Made by a program: the position numbers and the translations under genes. Shown one piece after another: positions 8,786 through 18,600 of a stretch of DNA of 64,000 nucleotides. How positions within the stretch are numbered: position 1 is the first letter of the stretch; every line of letters starts with the position of its first letter. The stretch comes from Edaphobacter modestus (GTDB lineage Bacteria > Acidobacteriota > Terriglobia > Terriglobales > Acidobacteriaceae). Under the pieces are notes generated by a model. That model was given only the letters and a program-made list of their open reading frames with translations. It was not told the origin of the DNA and did not search any database. The stretch is taken from contig NZ_SHKW01000001.1 in assembly GCF_004217555.1 (NCBI RefSeq), positions 2,604,001 through 2,668,000 on the forward strand, written 5' to 3'.

Positions 8786-9701
8786 TCAGGCTGCTATCCG
8801 CTGCCTGGCTACTGTTTCTGCCCTGATCCCTATGGCCCAGATGAAGCCCAACAGTTCACGAGCAACTGCAATGGTGATCTTTCTCTTGTCTTTGCCTGCT
8901 GCTGCCAGTCTCACGTAACGCTTGTGCAGCCGGTGTTGCGCCTTCCACGCAATCTCTTTAGCCTCTTCCGAAATACTCTCCTGCCGTTTGCGCAATCCGT
9001 ACCAGATACATGGTGGACGATGATAACTCCATGCCGATTCGACGACGATTCGTCTCAAGTGCGAGTTGCACGTTTTGGTGATGCTCCCGCGCCGGGTTCG
9101 CTTGCCGCTGGAATCCTCGCTGGGCACGGCGCCGCAGTAACCATCAGTTGCCGAGCACCGTCGAAGCGGGACACCTGACCCAACTCGGCCGCGATGGTTA
9201 CAGCCGAGATATCTGCGATACCCCGCAGTGCCTGTAGATCGTTGATGACTTGCTGTAACGCGGGCGAGGCCAGTTTGACCGCCTCGGCAATGGCTTGCTC
9301 CAGCCGTGCTACCCGTTCGCGCATGTGTTCGACTTCGTGCAGATAATCTATCCGCGTTGCCTCCTGAGCCATCTGTGTGAAGCGTAGCTGCGCAACCCAA
9401 ATCAGATAGGGACGCGTCCATGGCCTGATTCCAGACGGTGGGCGCTGGCCTGAGCGCAGTAGAAACTTGCTCAGCCGATGCCGTGCCGTCAACTGATCCT
9501 GCTTGGCTGCTTCTTGTCACCTTGCGTAGCGACTCTGCGCCGGTTCGGAATGATTCCAGGGCTTGGTACCTCCCCATCCGGCTCCGCAATGGCAACGGCG
9601 ATCGTCTCGGCATGGACATCCAAACCTAAAAATCGTAACTTTCCTTCATGACCGGCTCCCTTCAGCTTGTGGCTCTGAACTGTGCGTCCTTCTGAACTCA
9701 C
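8786..9701 (-). pseudogene. Second IS110-family transposase, multiply broken
   Basis: Pieces of a different IS110-family transposase are spread over three frames. KLRFLGLDVHAETIAVAIAEPDGEV is the N-terminus, near 9550-9650. The central catalytic segment is missing. ARHRLSKFLLRSGQRPP through YLHEVEHMRERVARLEQAI and LRGIADISAVTIAAELG follows in a second frame. After a one-base shift near 9145, GYCGAVPSEDSSGKRTRRGS continues in a third frame to KRKITIAVARELLGFIWAIG, with the stop near 8786. At least two frameshifts and one internal deletion are required. It lies head-to-tail with the other IS110 fragment. Confidence 0.75.
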
Positions 9702-9837
9702 AGCCTAACCCACGATCAGCGCATCGGTGCCGGTCACTCCATACTGACTGTTATCGCCAACTAATCAAACCTGAATTTAATTCGACTTCGCCGAAGGTTC
9801 ATGTGATCAAGGTGCTCCAATCACTAAACGGCGCGGT

Positions 9838-10272
9838 TTACCACGGCTCAAAGACAGCAAAGTGATGGGCGTGGCAGATGAAAACGCGCCGGAAGATCCC
9901 CAAACTCAGGAGACCATCGTAGGCGGATGTGCGGGAGAGTCCTTCCGAGGAGTCTTCGTATGTGAAGACGGAAACCCTGGGGAATTCAAGTGAGCCGATC
10001 TGCAAGTCCTGCAGCGGCATGGTCGAAACTGGACGTTGTGCTCTATCTAAACCGCCACCAAGCAACGAGGTCCTTCCTAATAATTCCAGCGGCATATATC
10101 GAGCCGTATGGAACAGGAAAGAGACGTTCGTGACGGAGTCGAGCTTTAGGCGAACCGCCCGCGATGATGACATCGGCCGATGCAGTAGGCCTTCGTTGGC
10201 ACGGGATAACGTCCGACCTCCTTCGGCTGCGAATCCACGAAGGCGCAACTGAACTGCGAAATCGCCATTCAT
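9838..10272 (-). pseudogene. Probable retropepsin-like aspartyl protease remnant
   Basis: A 144-aa frame whose C-terminal 80 residues read like a real protein: LQDLQIGSLEFPRVSVFTYED, then YDGLLSLGIFRRVFICHAHHF. This pattern of an IGS strand, a hydrophobic strand, YDGLL and a terminal RVFI strand resembles the C-terminal lobe of retropepsin-like aspartyl proteases. No catalytic D-T/S-G triad is visible, and the first 35 residues look like random translation, so it is probably a 5'-truncated relic in a mobile-element-rich stretch. A divergent small hypothetical protein is the alternative. Confidence 0.35.
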
Positions 10273-10515
10273 AAGGGAGTTTTAAAAGTCGAATTATCTT
10301 TCTCAGCAATATTGCAGGAGATCCAACCCAGACCGTACCGACGATGAATCTCGAGACACCCAGTTCAGACTCAGTGACCTTGTCGCAACCGAAGTTTCTA
10401 GTGGAAACTTAGTGCCTTGCGAAAGTCATCTTTAAGACCCCTCTTAGTAGAAGAGGATTCTGCCCCACGGTCCATCTCGGCTTTCCCCACATAGTTCTTT
10501 CTTTGAGAGGCCTTC

Positions 10516-11707
10516 ATGAACGAGTTACAGAACAATTCCCCGTCGGTGGCAGAAGCCACGGTTAGATCATTCTTGTTGGGCACCGAGAACTCGGAGAAGG
10601 CTGTGGAGATTACCCCTCCGGCTGATGAGGCCATGACTCCAGCACCTGGCGATCCGTTTTCACCTCAGCCAAGCACGGCCTTCGAGATCTTTTACTCGGA
10701 TTCAGCACACTATCGGCGCACAGACTCACTTGTCCGACGCCAACATCACCGTTGCCGCGTTCTGGGTGATCTCCACTTGGTTCCAGGAGGCCCTTACCGT
10801 GCTTCCGTGCTTAGCGATCACCGGCCCTGCCCACGAGGCAACCGAACTTCTGCGCGTCCTACACGATCTTTGCCGCGGATCGCTGCTCCTTGCGGGATTT
10901 CGGAGGGGGGACCTCAAGGATGTTTGCTGCCGGACTCTTCTGATCTCAGAACCCAACCTGAACAATCAGACCGCAGCCCTTTTGGGAAACCTCACAAACC
11001 GAGGATTCATGATCGTGGAGCAACGATCCTACTTATATTGTCATAGTTCCAACGCGATCTACATCGGCGACGATCCGACTATCAAGAGAATCCAGCACGC
11101 GATCTACATTGACGTGACGTCGCCACTCGACGCAGAGAAAACAACGCCTCCCGAATGGGTGCACCGAAATATCGAATACCTTCCCGGCGACCTCACCAAG
11201 TATCGCAAAAACAACTTGGATCAGGTACGTCGCCTTGAGTTCAATCCCACAGGTGTTTCGCCCGAGACTGGCGCCATCGCAAAAGCGCTCGGAAGCTGCA
11301 TCGTGGACTCTCCCTCTCTTCGCACGGCGCTCGTGTCAATCCTCGCGGCGTGCGATCAGCAACGAAACTCTGAAAGGCTGGACACAGTCGAAGCCTTTGT
11401 CGTCGAAGCAGTGGTCGCCTTGAGCAAGAGTGGAGCTGAACACCTTTACGCACGGGAGATCGCGGTCAAGGTCAACAGTCTTGTGGAAGAGCGGGGCGAA
11501 CGGTTCAAACTTAGCCCTGAGAAAGTGGGGCATCGGCTGAGGAGGCTGGCTCTGCCCACCCGCCGGTTGACCCAGACCGGCAATGGCTTGGTTATGGACA
11601 AGGAGACGATGACGCGCCTACAGACGCTTTGCAGGATGTACGTTGGGGAGAATCTGCTTGCTGAAGCCGAAAACCTCCATTGCTCGCAAGCAACAGAAAA
11701 ACAATAG
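10516..11707 (+). pseudogene. Hypothetical accessory protein with a frameshift
   Basis: A gene starting at ATG 10516 has a good Shine-Dalgarno (GAGAGG, 5 bases upstream) and reads sensibly for about 60 residues (MNELQNNSPSVAEATV to AFEIFYSD). The sensible frame then shifts near 10705-10725 and continues as AQTHLSDANITVAAFWVIS through to CSQATEKQ, stopping at 11707 (over 330 residues). The second part could start alone only at TTG 10730, without a ribosome site. It contains ITGPAHEATELLRVL, where a P-loop ATPase would have GxxxxGK[ST], so it may be a degenerate or non-ATPase relative of accessory-element helicase or primase proteins. I do not recognise the family. Confidence 0.55.
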
Positions 11708-11752
11708 GTTGAGGAGGTTATGCGGGATATGTATGTTTTATGGAACCAGCCC

Positions 11753-11789
11753 AAGGTGAAAGCCACTTAGAACTGACGACTTTCACCTT
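11753..11789. repeat. 10-bp inverted repeat
   Basis: AAGGTGAAAG at 11753-11762 is the exact reverse complement of CTTTCACCTT at 11780-11789, separated by 17 bases. The right arm is part of the first unit of the adjacent direct-repeat cluster. The arrangement suggests a protein-binding site or an element end. Confidence 0.7.
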
Positions 11790-11840
11790 ATGGGGTATCA
11801 ACTTTGGCCTTATGAGGTACAACTTTCACTTTATGCGTTA
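11779..11840. repeat. Three imperfect ~21-bp tandem direct repeats
   Basis: Three head-to-tail units begin at 11779, 11801 and 11822 with the shared core ACTTT-N2-C-[CT]-TTATG-N-G-[GT]-TA. They lie between the accessory gene and the 3' end of nrdJ. Multiple short direct repeats of this kind occur at the ends of IS21-family elements and as iterons. No istA/istB is present in the window, so the origin is uncertain. Confidence 0.65.
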
Positions 11841-11876
11841 ACCCACACACAAGCGCATTTCGCCTTCCGCGAGGAA

Positions 11877-14800
11877 CTAGCTGCAGCCGCTCGTGCTTCC
11901 GCACTCCATGCAGCGGTAGCAGCTTCCGTTGCGGGTCATGATGGCTCCGCAGGTGGAGCAGCTTGGGGCGTCGCCCATGTCGTACATCGATTTCATGGCG
12001 TTGGCTGCGTGATAGACGCCGCGGTCTTCCATGGAGAGCGAGCCGGAGCCGCCGGGGGTATAGGTGGGATCGGGTGCGATTCCATGTTGGGGTGGAGTGG
12101 TGGTGTAGGCGTCCTCTGCCGCATAGGAACTACCGAGATTCCTCGCATCGCTTGGAATGACGGCTTCCGATGAACCTGAGAGCGATGGCACGACATAGCT
12201 GCCGGCGCCTTGGACGGTGCCCTCGACGGGGACGGAGTGCTGATCCTGAACCATGTTCTGGGGCGCGAGTCCGGCGAAGAGGTCGAGCTGGTGTCCGGAG
12301 AGGAAGCGGATCTGGATCCAGCGGAAGATGTAATCCATGATCGACTTGGCATAGCCGATCTGCTCATTGCCGGTCCAGCCGGAGGGCTCGAAGCGGGTGT
12401 GGGCGAACTTCTCGCACAGCACGCGCAGCGGAACACCATGCTGTAGCGCAAGCGAGACGGCGGTGGCGAACGAGTCCATCAGTCCGGAGACGGTGGAGCC
12501 TTCCTTGGCCATGCGGATGAAGATCTCGCCGGGCTGGCCGTTGGGGTAGAGCCCGACGGTGATGTATCCCTCGTGCCCGGAGAGGCCGAACTTGTGGGTG
12601 ATGGAGGCGCGCTCCGCAGGTAAACGATGACGAACGGCGCGGGGCGGGGACTGCGCGTCGGCGGCGTCGGCGTTCTTGCTGGCGGCCTCGGTGATGGCGT
12701 GGATCTGCTGCTCGAGTGAAGAGATTCGGACCTGCGCGGCAGCCTTGGCGGCGGCTACGGCCTCTTCGATCTCGATGGAGCCGGCGGCGGGTGCGGCGAC
12801 GGCGTCGGTCTTCTCCTTCTGGGCCTTGCCGTCGGCGCCTGAGACGTTGAGCGGCTGGGAGCCCTTGGAGTTGTCACGGTAGATGGCGACAGCCTTGAGG
12901 CCCTGACGCCAGCTCTCGATGTACGCCTCAGCAATGTCATCCACGGAGGCGTCCTGCGGCAGGTTGACCGTCTTCGAGATGGCTCCGGAGAGGAAGGGCT
13001 GGGTCGCGGACATCATCTTGATGTGGCCCATGTAGTGGATGGAGCGGGTTCCCTTGGAGGCCTTGAAGGAGCAGTCGAAGACGGCGAGGTGCTCAGCCTT
13101 GACGTGCGGCGCGCCCTCGATGGTTCCGGTGGCGTCGATGTAGCTGACGATGGCGTCGACCTCGGCGTTGGTGTAGCCAAGCTTGAAGAGAGCCGAAGGG
13201 ACGGTGTTGTTGACGATCTTGATCATGCCACCGCCGACGAGCTTCTTGTACTTGACGAGGGCGAGGTCGGGCTCGATGCCGGTGGTGTCGCAGTCCATCA
13301 TGAAGCCGATGGTTCCGGTAGGGGCGAGGACGGTGACCTGCGAGTTGCGGTAGCCGTGCTTCTCACCGTGGGCGAGCGCGCCGGTCCAGGCATCCTTGCT
13401 GGAAGCGATGAGCTCGTCGAGCTGCGGGGCGACGAAGGGCTCGGCACTGTTGCGCGACTTGCCGATGTTGTTGACCTCGGCGCGGTGCATGCGGATGACG
13501 TCGAGGAAGGGCTCGCGGTTGACGTAGAAGCCGGGGCAGGCACCGCCGGCGATCTCGGCCTGCTGGGTGAGCGGCGTGGCGGCTCCCAGCGCGGGGCAGA
13601 GCTCGGCGATGCGCGAGGACTGCCAGTAGGCGTCGCCGCAGAGGATGGAGGTAACGGTGGCGGCGAAGTCGCGTCCAGCGTCGGAGTCGTATGGCAGGCC
13701 GAAGGCCATCAACAGCGCGCCGAGGTTGGCGTAGCCGAGGCCGAGCGGGCGGTAGTCGTGCGAGTTCTTGGCGATGCTCTCAGTGGGGTAACCCGCGGCG
13801 TCGACGATGATCTCCATCGCGGTCGTGACGACGGCGATTCCGTGACGGTAGGCGGCGATATCGAACTGGCCTCCCGGAGTGAGGAACTTCAGGAGATTGA
13901 AGGAGGCAAGGTTGCAGGCCGAGTCGTCGAGGAACATGTACTCGGAGCAGGGATTGGACGCGTTGATGCGGCCAGTGTTCTTGCTGGTGTGCCAGCGATT
14001 GATGGTGGTGTCGTACTGCATGCCGGGATCGCCGCACTGCCAGGTCGCCTCGGCGATCTTGGTCATGATGTCGCGGGCACGGTACTCCTTGACGGGAGTG
14101 CGCGCCTTCACGGTGCGGGTGACGAAGGTGGAGTCGGCTTCGACAGCGGCCATGAACTCGTCGGTGACGCGGACGGAGTTGTTGGCGTTCTGGAAGAAGA
14201 TGGAGCTGTAGGCCTCGGAGTCGGGGCCGGAGCCGTCGTAGCCCGCCTGCACCAGCGTGTGGGCCTTGGCCTCTTCCTTCTGCTTGCACTCGATGAAGTC
14301 GATGATGTCGGGATGGTCGACGTTCAGGATGACCATCTTGGCGGCGCGGCGGGTCTTGCCGCCAGACTTGATGACACCAGCGAAGGCATCGAAGCCACGC
14401 ATAAAGGAAAGCGGACCGCTGGCGGTTCCGCCACCGGAGAGAGTTTCCATGCTGCCGCGAATGCCCGAGAGGTTCGAGCCCGTGCCCGATCCCCACTTGA
14501 AGAGCATCCCCTCGGTCTTGGCGAGGGTGAGGATGGAGTCGAGCGAGTCGTTCACCGAGTTGATGAAGCAGGCCGAGCACTGGGGCTTGCTGTAGCCGGT
14601 GACGGAGAACTCGATCGCGCAGGTGTGCGGGTTCCAGTGCCAGTTCTGGGCGTCGGAGTTGGGCTCGAGACGGTCGCAGCCGACGTTGAACCAGACGGGC
14701 GAATTGAAAGCGACCTTCTGGTTCAGCAGCAGGTGGCAGAGCTCGGCGTAGAAGACTTCGGCGTCCTCGATGGAGGAAAAGTATCCGCCATCCATGCCCC

Positions 14801-15140
14801 AGTCACGGATGGATTCGGCGACGCGGGCGATGAGCGCGCGGACGCCGGTCTCGCGCTCGGGGGTTCCGAGTTGGCCGTGAAGGTACTTCGAAGCGACGAT
14901 GTTGGTGGCGGTCATCGACCAGTCGGAGGGAACCTCGACGTTCTTCTGCTCGAAGATGGTCTTGCCTTTGAAGTCCTGGATGATAGCGTCACGCAGCTCC
15001 CAGTTGACCTCATCGAAGGGCGAGACGCCGGGGCGGGTAAAGTGGCGCGAGAAGGTGAGGCCCGGGGCGTGCTTGGCGGCGGCCGAAGAGGTTTGTTCAG
15101 AGGCTACGGCGCTGGTGGTCTTTTTTGAAATCGTTGCCAT
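11877..15140 (-). CDS. nrdJ: Adenosylcobalamin-dependent ribonucleotide reductase (class II)
   Basis: Converts ribonucleotides to deoxyribonucleotides using a cobalamin-generated thiyl radical, independently of oxygen. At 1087 aa it has the usual class II length. Visible landmarks are an N-terminal segment with NSPVWFNVG, QCSACFINSVNDSLDSIL, the finger-loop motif NPCSE with Cys398, and the second-half barrel (APTGTIGFMMDCDTTGIEPD). The tail holds a zinc-ribbon CSTCG...CYRCMECG that probably relays electrons from thioredoxin. Residues of about 760-830 form an Ala-rich linker. The ATG at 15140 is preceded by GAAGGAG and by a 240-base leader with a candidate cobalamin riboswitch, a consensus promoter and an NrdR-like palindrome, all listed separately. 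It is monocistronic. Confidence 0.95.
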   Translation of the reverse strand: MATISKKTTSAVASEQTSSAAAKHAPGLTFSRHFTRPGVSPFDEVNWELRDAIIQDFKGKTIFEQKNVEVPSDWSMTATNIVASKYLHGQLGTPERETGVRALIARVAESIRDWGMDGGYFSSIEDAEVFYAELCHLLLNQKVAFNSPVWFNVGCDRLEPNSDAQNWHWNPHTCAIEFSVTGYSKPQCSACFINSVNDSLDSILTLAKTEGMLFKWGSGTGSNLSGIRGSMETLSGGGTASGPLSFMRGFDAFAGVIKSGGKTRRAAKMVILNVDHPDIIDFIECKQKEEAKAHTLVQAGYDGSGPDSEAYSSIFFQNANNSVRVTDEFMAAVEADSTFVTRTVKARTPVKEYRARDIMTKIAEATWQCGDPGMQYDTTINRWHTSKNTGRINASNPCSEYMFLDDSACNLASFNLLKFLTPGGQFDIAAYRHGIAVVTTAMEIIVDAAGYPTESIAKNSHDYRPLGLGYANLGALLMAFGLPYDSDAGRDFAATVTSILCGDAYWQSSRIAELCPALGAATPLTQQAEIAGGACPGFYVNREPFLDVIRMHRAEVNNIGKSRNSAEPFVAPQLDELIASSKDAWTGALAHGEKHGYRNSQVTVLAPTGTIGFMMDCDTTGIEPDLALVKYKKLVGGGMIKIVNNTVPSALFKLGYTNAEVDAIVSYIDATGTIEGAPHVKAEHLAVFDCSFKASKGTRSIHYMGHIKMMSATQPFLSGAISKTVNLPQDASVDDIAEAYIESWRQGLKAVAIYRDNSKGSQPLNVSGADGKAQKEKTDAVAAPAAGSIEIEEAVAAAKAAAQVRISSLEQQIHAITEAASKNADAADAQSPPRAVRHRLPAERASITHKFGLSGHEGYITVGLYPNGQPGEIFIRMAKEGSTVSGLMDSFATAVSLALQHGVPLRVLCEKFAHTRFEPSGWTGNEQIGYAKSIMDYIFRWIQIRFLSGHQLDLFAGLAPQNMVQDQHSVPVEGTVQGAGSYVVPSLSGSSEAVIPSDARNLGSSYAAEDAYTTTPPQHGIAPDPTYTPGGSGSLSMEDRGVYHAANAMKSMYDMGDAPSCSTCGAIMTRNGSCYRCMECGSTSGCS

Positions 15141-15378
15141 GGGGGAGTTTGCTCCTTCTCGCTTTTTAAATTGAATGCCCGGAGTAACTGGGGTCTCCGG
15201 CTGTGCTGGTCCTGAGCCTCACGCTGGGTGAGCAGGACGGGTCTCTAAGAAGGCTCCAAGGCGATGGCCGATTCAGGATGCCGGAGGTGCTGGCTCATCC
15301 TGGGTAGGCGAACGGGCTGGAGTCGTGCGGAACTAACGGTCTCAACGTGGACTCAGAGGGTCTCACGTCTCTCTTGCA
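15141..15378 (-). ncRNA. Candidate cobalamin riboswitch in nrdJ leader
   Basis: The predicted nrdJ leader is about 240 bases, a typical size for a cobalamin riboswitch. It contains AGCCGGAGACC (minus strand, 15202-15192), which closely matches the B12 box (AGYC-N-GGAGACC). Just upstream is a strong hairpin with arms GTCCTG (15238-15233) and CAGGAC (15214-15209) and an inner CTCAC/GTGAG pairing. The upstream core (GGGAA, CCCGC-ACTGT) is not clearly recognisable. The call therefore rests on the B12 box, the hairpin and the biology, since the enzyme uses adenosylcobalamin. A covariance-model scan would decide. Confidence 0.45.
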
Positions 15379-15384
15379 GTCGTG

Positions 15385-15413
15385 AAAGTACCGCCGCCTG
15401 TAGGGTATGTCAA
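15385..15413 (-). promoter_or_regulatory. Sigma70 promoter of nrdJ
   Basis: On the minus strand, TTGACA (15413-15408) is followed by a 17-base spacer and TACTTT (15390-15385). The -35 is a perfect consensus hexamer and the spacing is ideal. Transcription would start near 15378 and give a leader of about 240 bases. Confidence 0.75.
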
Positions 15414-15420
15414 GTATAAA

Positions 15421-15436
15421 GCACAACATCTTGTGC
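15421..15436. promoter_or_regulatory. NrdR-box-like palindrome
   Basis: GCACAACATCTTGTGC is a palindrome with 6-bp arms (7 with flanking A/T) starting 8 bases upstream of the nrdJ -35. Against the NrdR box consensus ACACWATATATWGTGT it agrees at 12 of 16 positions. NrdR is the ATP/dATP-sensing repressor of ribonucleotide reductase genes. Boxes usually occur as pairs about 31 bp apart, and no clear second box is seen. Confidence 0.45.
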
Positions 15437-15641
15437 TGTCAGGGGCAATACTGCGTCTAAGCGAGAGTAACCCAGGAAGGGCGGTGGAAATCAGCGATTT
15501 AGCGTGGAAGTCTGGAAATCTCCCCGCCTGAGACGGCCAAAACGGTGCCGAAACGGGACCGATTTGCCATGTCCGCTTGACACTTTCGTTGTACCGCTTG
15601 AATGCCCAGCCCTTCCTCGACCGTTACGGGCACGAACCACT
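15437..15641. other. Intergenic region between nrdJ promoter and the patatin gene end
   Basis: About 200 bases without a convincing gene. The segment must hold the 3' end of the patatin-like transcript, but I see no strong hairpin with a T-run. Confidence 0.4.
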
Positions 15642-18600
15642 TCAGGCACGGCGGACAGGGAGATGACGATCCAGCCAGGTGCGCACGCGGTCCGAGCACG
15701 CATAGTGCTGCCCAAGGCGGCGGTAGCTCTCGAACTGCGACTCGCTGAACCATTGGTCGAGGGTCGAGGTATTCGGAAAGGTGGGGTTTTCCTTGTGGAA
15801 GTTGACGACATCGGCTGGCAGATCCCGGGTATACGCCGATTTGATGTACAGAATCTGGCCGACCGCCCCATTGGAATAACGGATGGTTCCCGCGATGCAG
15901 GGGTAGGGGCTCGCCGCCGGAGTTCCGGTTGGCTCCATCTGAGAGAGATCGAGCGTGATCTCGGCCCCATGGTCGATGCGGCATTTACGGATAGCCATGC
16001 CGATTCCCTGGAACGACAGGTCGCCATCCTGTTCGGCATCGCAGATCACGATGGTGGCGCAGTGCCGACGGACAAGCTCATAGAGGCCCATGTTTTCAAA
16101 GTGGCCGCCATCTGTCAGGTAGACGAAGGCGGCTTCATCGTTCACCAGTCCGAAGAGCTCCGCAAGCAGATAAAAGAGACCGAACCAGGGCGAGGCCGGA
16201 TTACTGTGGCGTCCCCGGAGGCGAAAGCGCTTGTGCCTCGGATTGCGAATCCAGAGCCCCAGCCGCACGTTGAAGATCGTAAGCAGAAAGGCCATGGTGG
16301 GGCTGGAGTGGAAGCCCCAGTTGGGGCTCATCGCGGCTCCTGAGGTGGCGACCGCAGTCGCCATGCGCGGGCCGCCGTCGTCGTAGGCGAAGCTGCGCGT
16401 GGGAGCGTAGCCGTTGAACTGCACGCGGTCGGTATCGGCCTCGGTCCAACCCACATCGTAGCCACAGTAGAGGGGGGTGAAGGCGAAGGAGACTCCCTTG
16501 CGCTCCTGGTAGGCGAGGTCCTGGCCGAAGGACAGATTGAGCGTGGTGCAGAAGATGGGGAACGGCCCTTCGTAAACGGGCGGCTGCGGTGCGGTGGAAC
16601 AGAGATCCGGACCGCAGGTGTTCGCCCAGAGATTGCTGAGGCGAGCGTCGTTGAAGCGCGCCGGAAGCAGATCGATGAGGCGAAGACGTTTGTCGCTGGC
16701 CGCGAAGCCGGTAAAGCGGTTGGCCCGTCGATCGGGATTGCTGGCCCCCGCGTAGCAGCGGGCGATGCGGTCTCGATAGAAGGAGTGGAGGGAAAACTCG
16801 TTGACGTCGATGCGCCAGCCAAAGAGCAGAGCCGTAACGGCCAGCATGGCCAGAAGAACGAAAAAGTCGGAGTGAGGCACGATCTGATCGCCGATCTGTG
16901 ACTGGATTGAGGCCAGTGCCTTCTCGATAACCCAGGAGAGAGTGAGCACAAGTCCTGCGATGAAGACAGGCGGACCGATGAGAGCGAGCATGTTCAGCAA
17001 AAGCGCAGGCTTCGACTTCTCGTCTTTGGGGGTGCCGCTGATGATGGAGCTCTTGCCCGCAAGCACGCTGACCAGAGTAGTGCCGATCCATCCAATCCAG
17101 AGCGGTTTACCCACATGAGCCACATGGAAGAGCCAGGAGACCAGTCCCGGACCAAGCAAGGAGCTTGCTGTAAAGGCAAACCAGACCAAACCGAAGAGGA
17201 AGCTCCAGGCTCGCAGGCGGGCGAACCATTCTCGAACCGATCCATCCACGAGATTTCCGACAAGACCACCAGCGATCTCAATGGAGACAAATACGACCGT
17301 CAATCCCAGCCAGGGCAGCAAAGGAATGGCCGCGCGAGTGACGTGTTCAAGAGGCAGAAAGAAGGAAGCGATAAAGATGACCAGCCGCGCGAGATTGATC
17401 AGCACATAACCGCATCCGACCGCGCCGGCCATGCCGAGCAGTACGATAATCCGTCTCCAGTTCTGTGGGATGGCGCGAGCGGCCGAGAGCACCAAAAGAG
17501 CAATTCCAGCAAGCATTGACGTAAAGACCCACGAAGTAGAGGTGTCCTGGTCGAAGCCGGTCAAGGGTTGCCACCAGTGGAAGGAGTAGGCCTCCTGCCA
17601 TGCTCGGAGATTGTTCATGGCGTCCGGTTCACCCGGAGGAGGGAGAGATGGCTTGCCTGGGTTGGAGCTGGCGGCAGGTCTCTCGTCCTTCTCCGCGAGC
17701 CGATGCAGGTGGCTGATGTGGACGCGAGTGCTCAGAGGAACGATCCCGGTGTTCTCCGGCCAATTGACAGTGCCGACCACGCGCTGAACACGGTTCCAGT
17801 GGCGAAGCTCTGCCGCGGAGTGCGGTACAGTCTGCGGGAGGGGGGGCCCGGCCCAGAAAGACGAGCGGTAGAGATAAGGGCACAACGCAAAGACCGAGAT
17901 CAGAACCGGCACAAAGACCAGGCCGAGCACACCGGTCTGTCCGAAGCCGCTTTCTTCAACCGGATGGCAATGATCCGCGGGCGGATGGACGAGCTGCGTG
18001 AAAAAGATGATGCAGGAAGAAAACAGAAACCCGGCAAAGATTAGGGCTGCGGCAAACAATCCATGATCGAGAAGGAAGTGCGCGACCCGGCCGCGCGAAC
18101 TGAGATAGAAATGGGGCAGAAGCATCACGAGCATGATCGAGGAGATCAGCACGATCTGATTGAGAAAGGTATTGCGCAACCAGATGGCGAAGGCGACCCA
18201 CGTATCCGCGGTGAACAGGCCAACCCTCGGCGTAAGGTAGTTGGAATAGCGGCGCAGCCAGCGGAGAGGCTCCGGCCAGAAGCTGCGCTGCGAAGGCGGC
18301 CCCGGTAGCGGCTGGAGCTGCTGTTTGACCTTCTCGATGTTCTCGCAGGAGATCCACGACGCGAAGAACTGATGGATGTACCCTCCACCGGAGACCGTGG
18401 AGAGATAGTCGAAGGAGTTGATTCTGTCCGAGGCAGCCAGTCCCTGCAGAACTCCAAGGTTGAACGTGGCGCTTCGAATCCCACCGCCGGAGAAACAGAT
18501 TCCGGTAAGTTGGAGCTCGTCGGCGATGGCATAGGCATCTTTTTGTGGATCCGCTGGCGGCCAATGGCCCTTGGCGGCCAGCTCCTGTTCCAGCAGCCAC

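Noticed and set aside
13023..15128. Plus-strand frame of 701 codons opposite nrdJ
   Set aside because: nrdJ on the minus strand is unambiguous. The antisense frame is a by-product of GC-rich codon bias (Val/Asp/Gly/Glu-rich).
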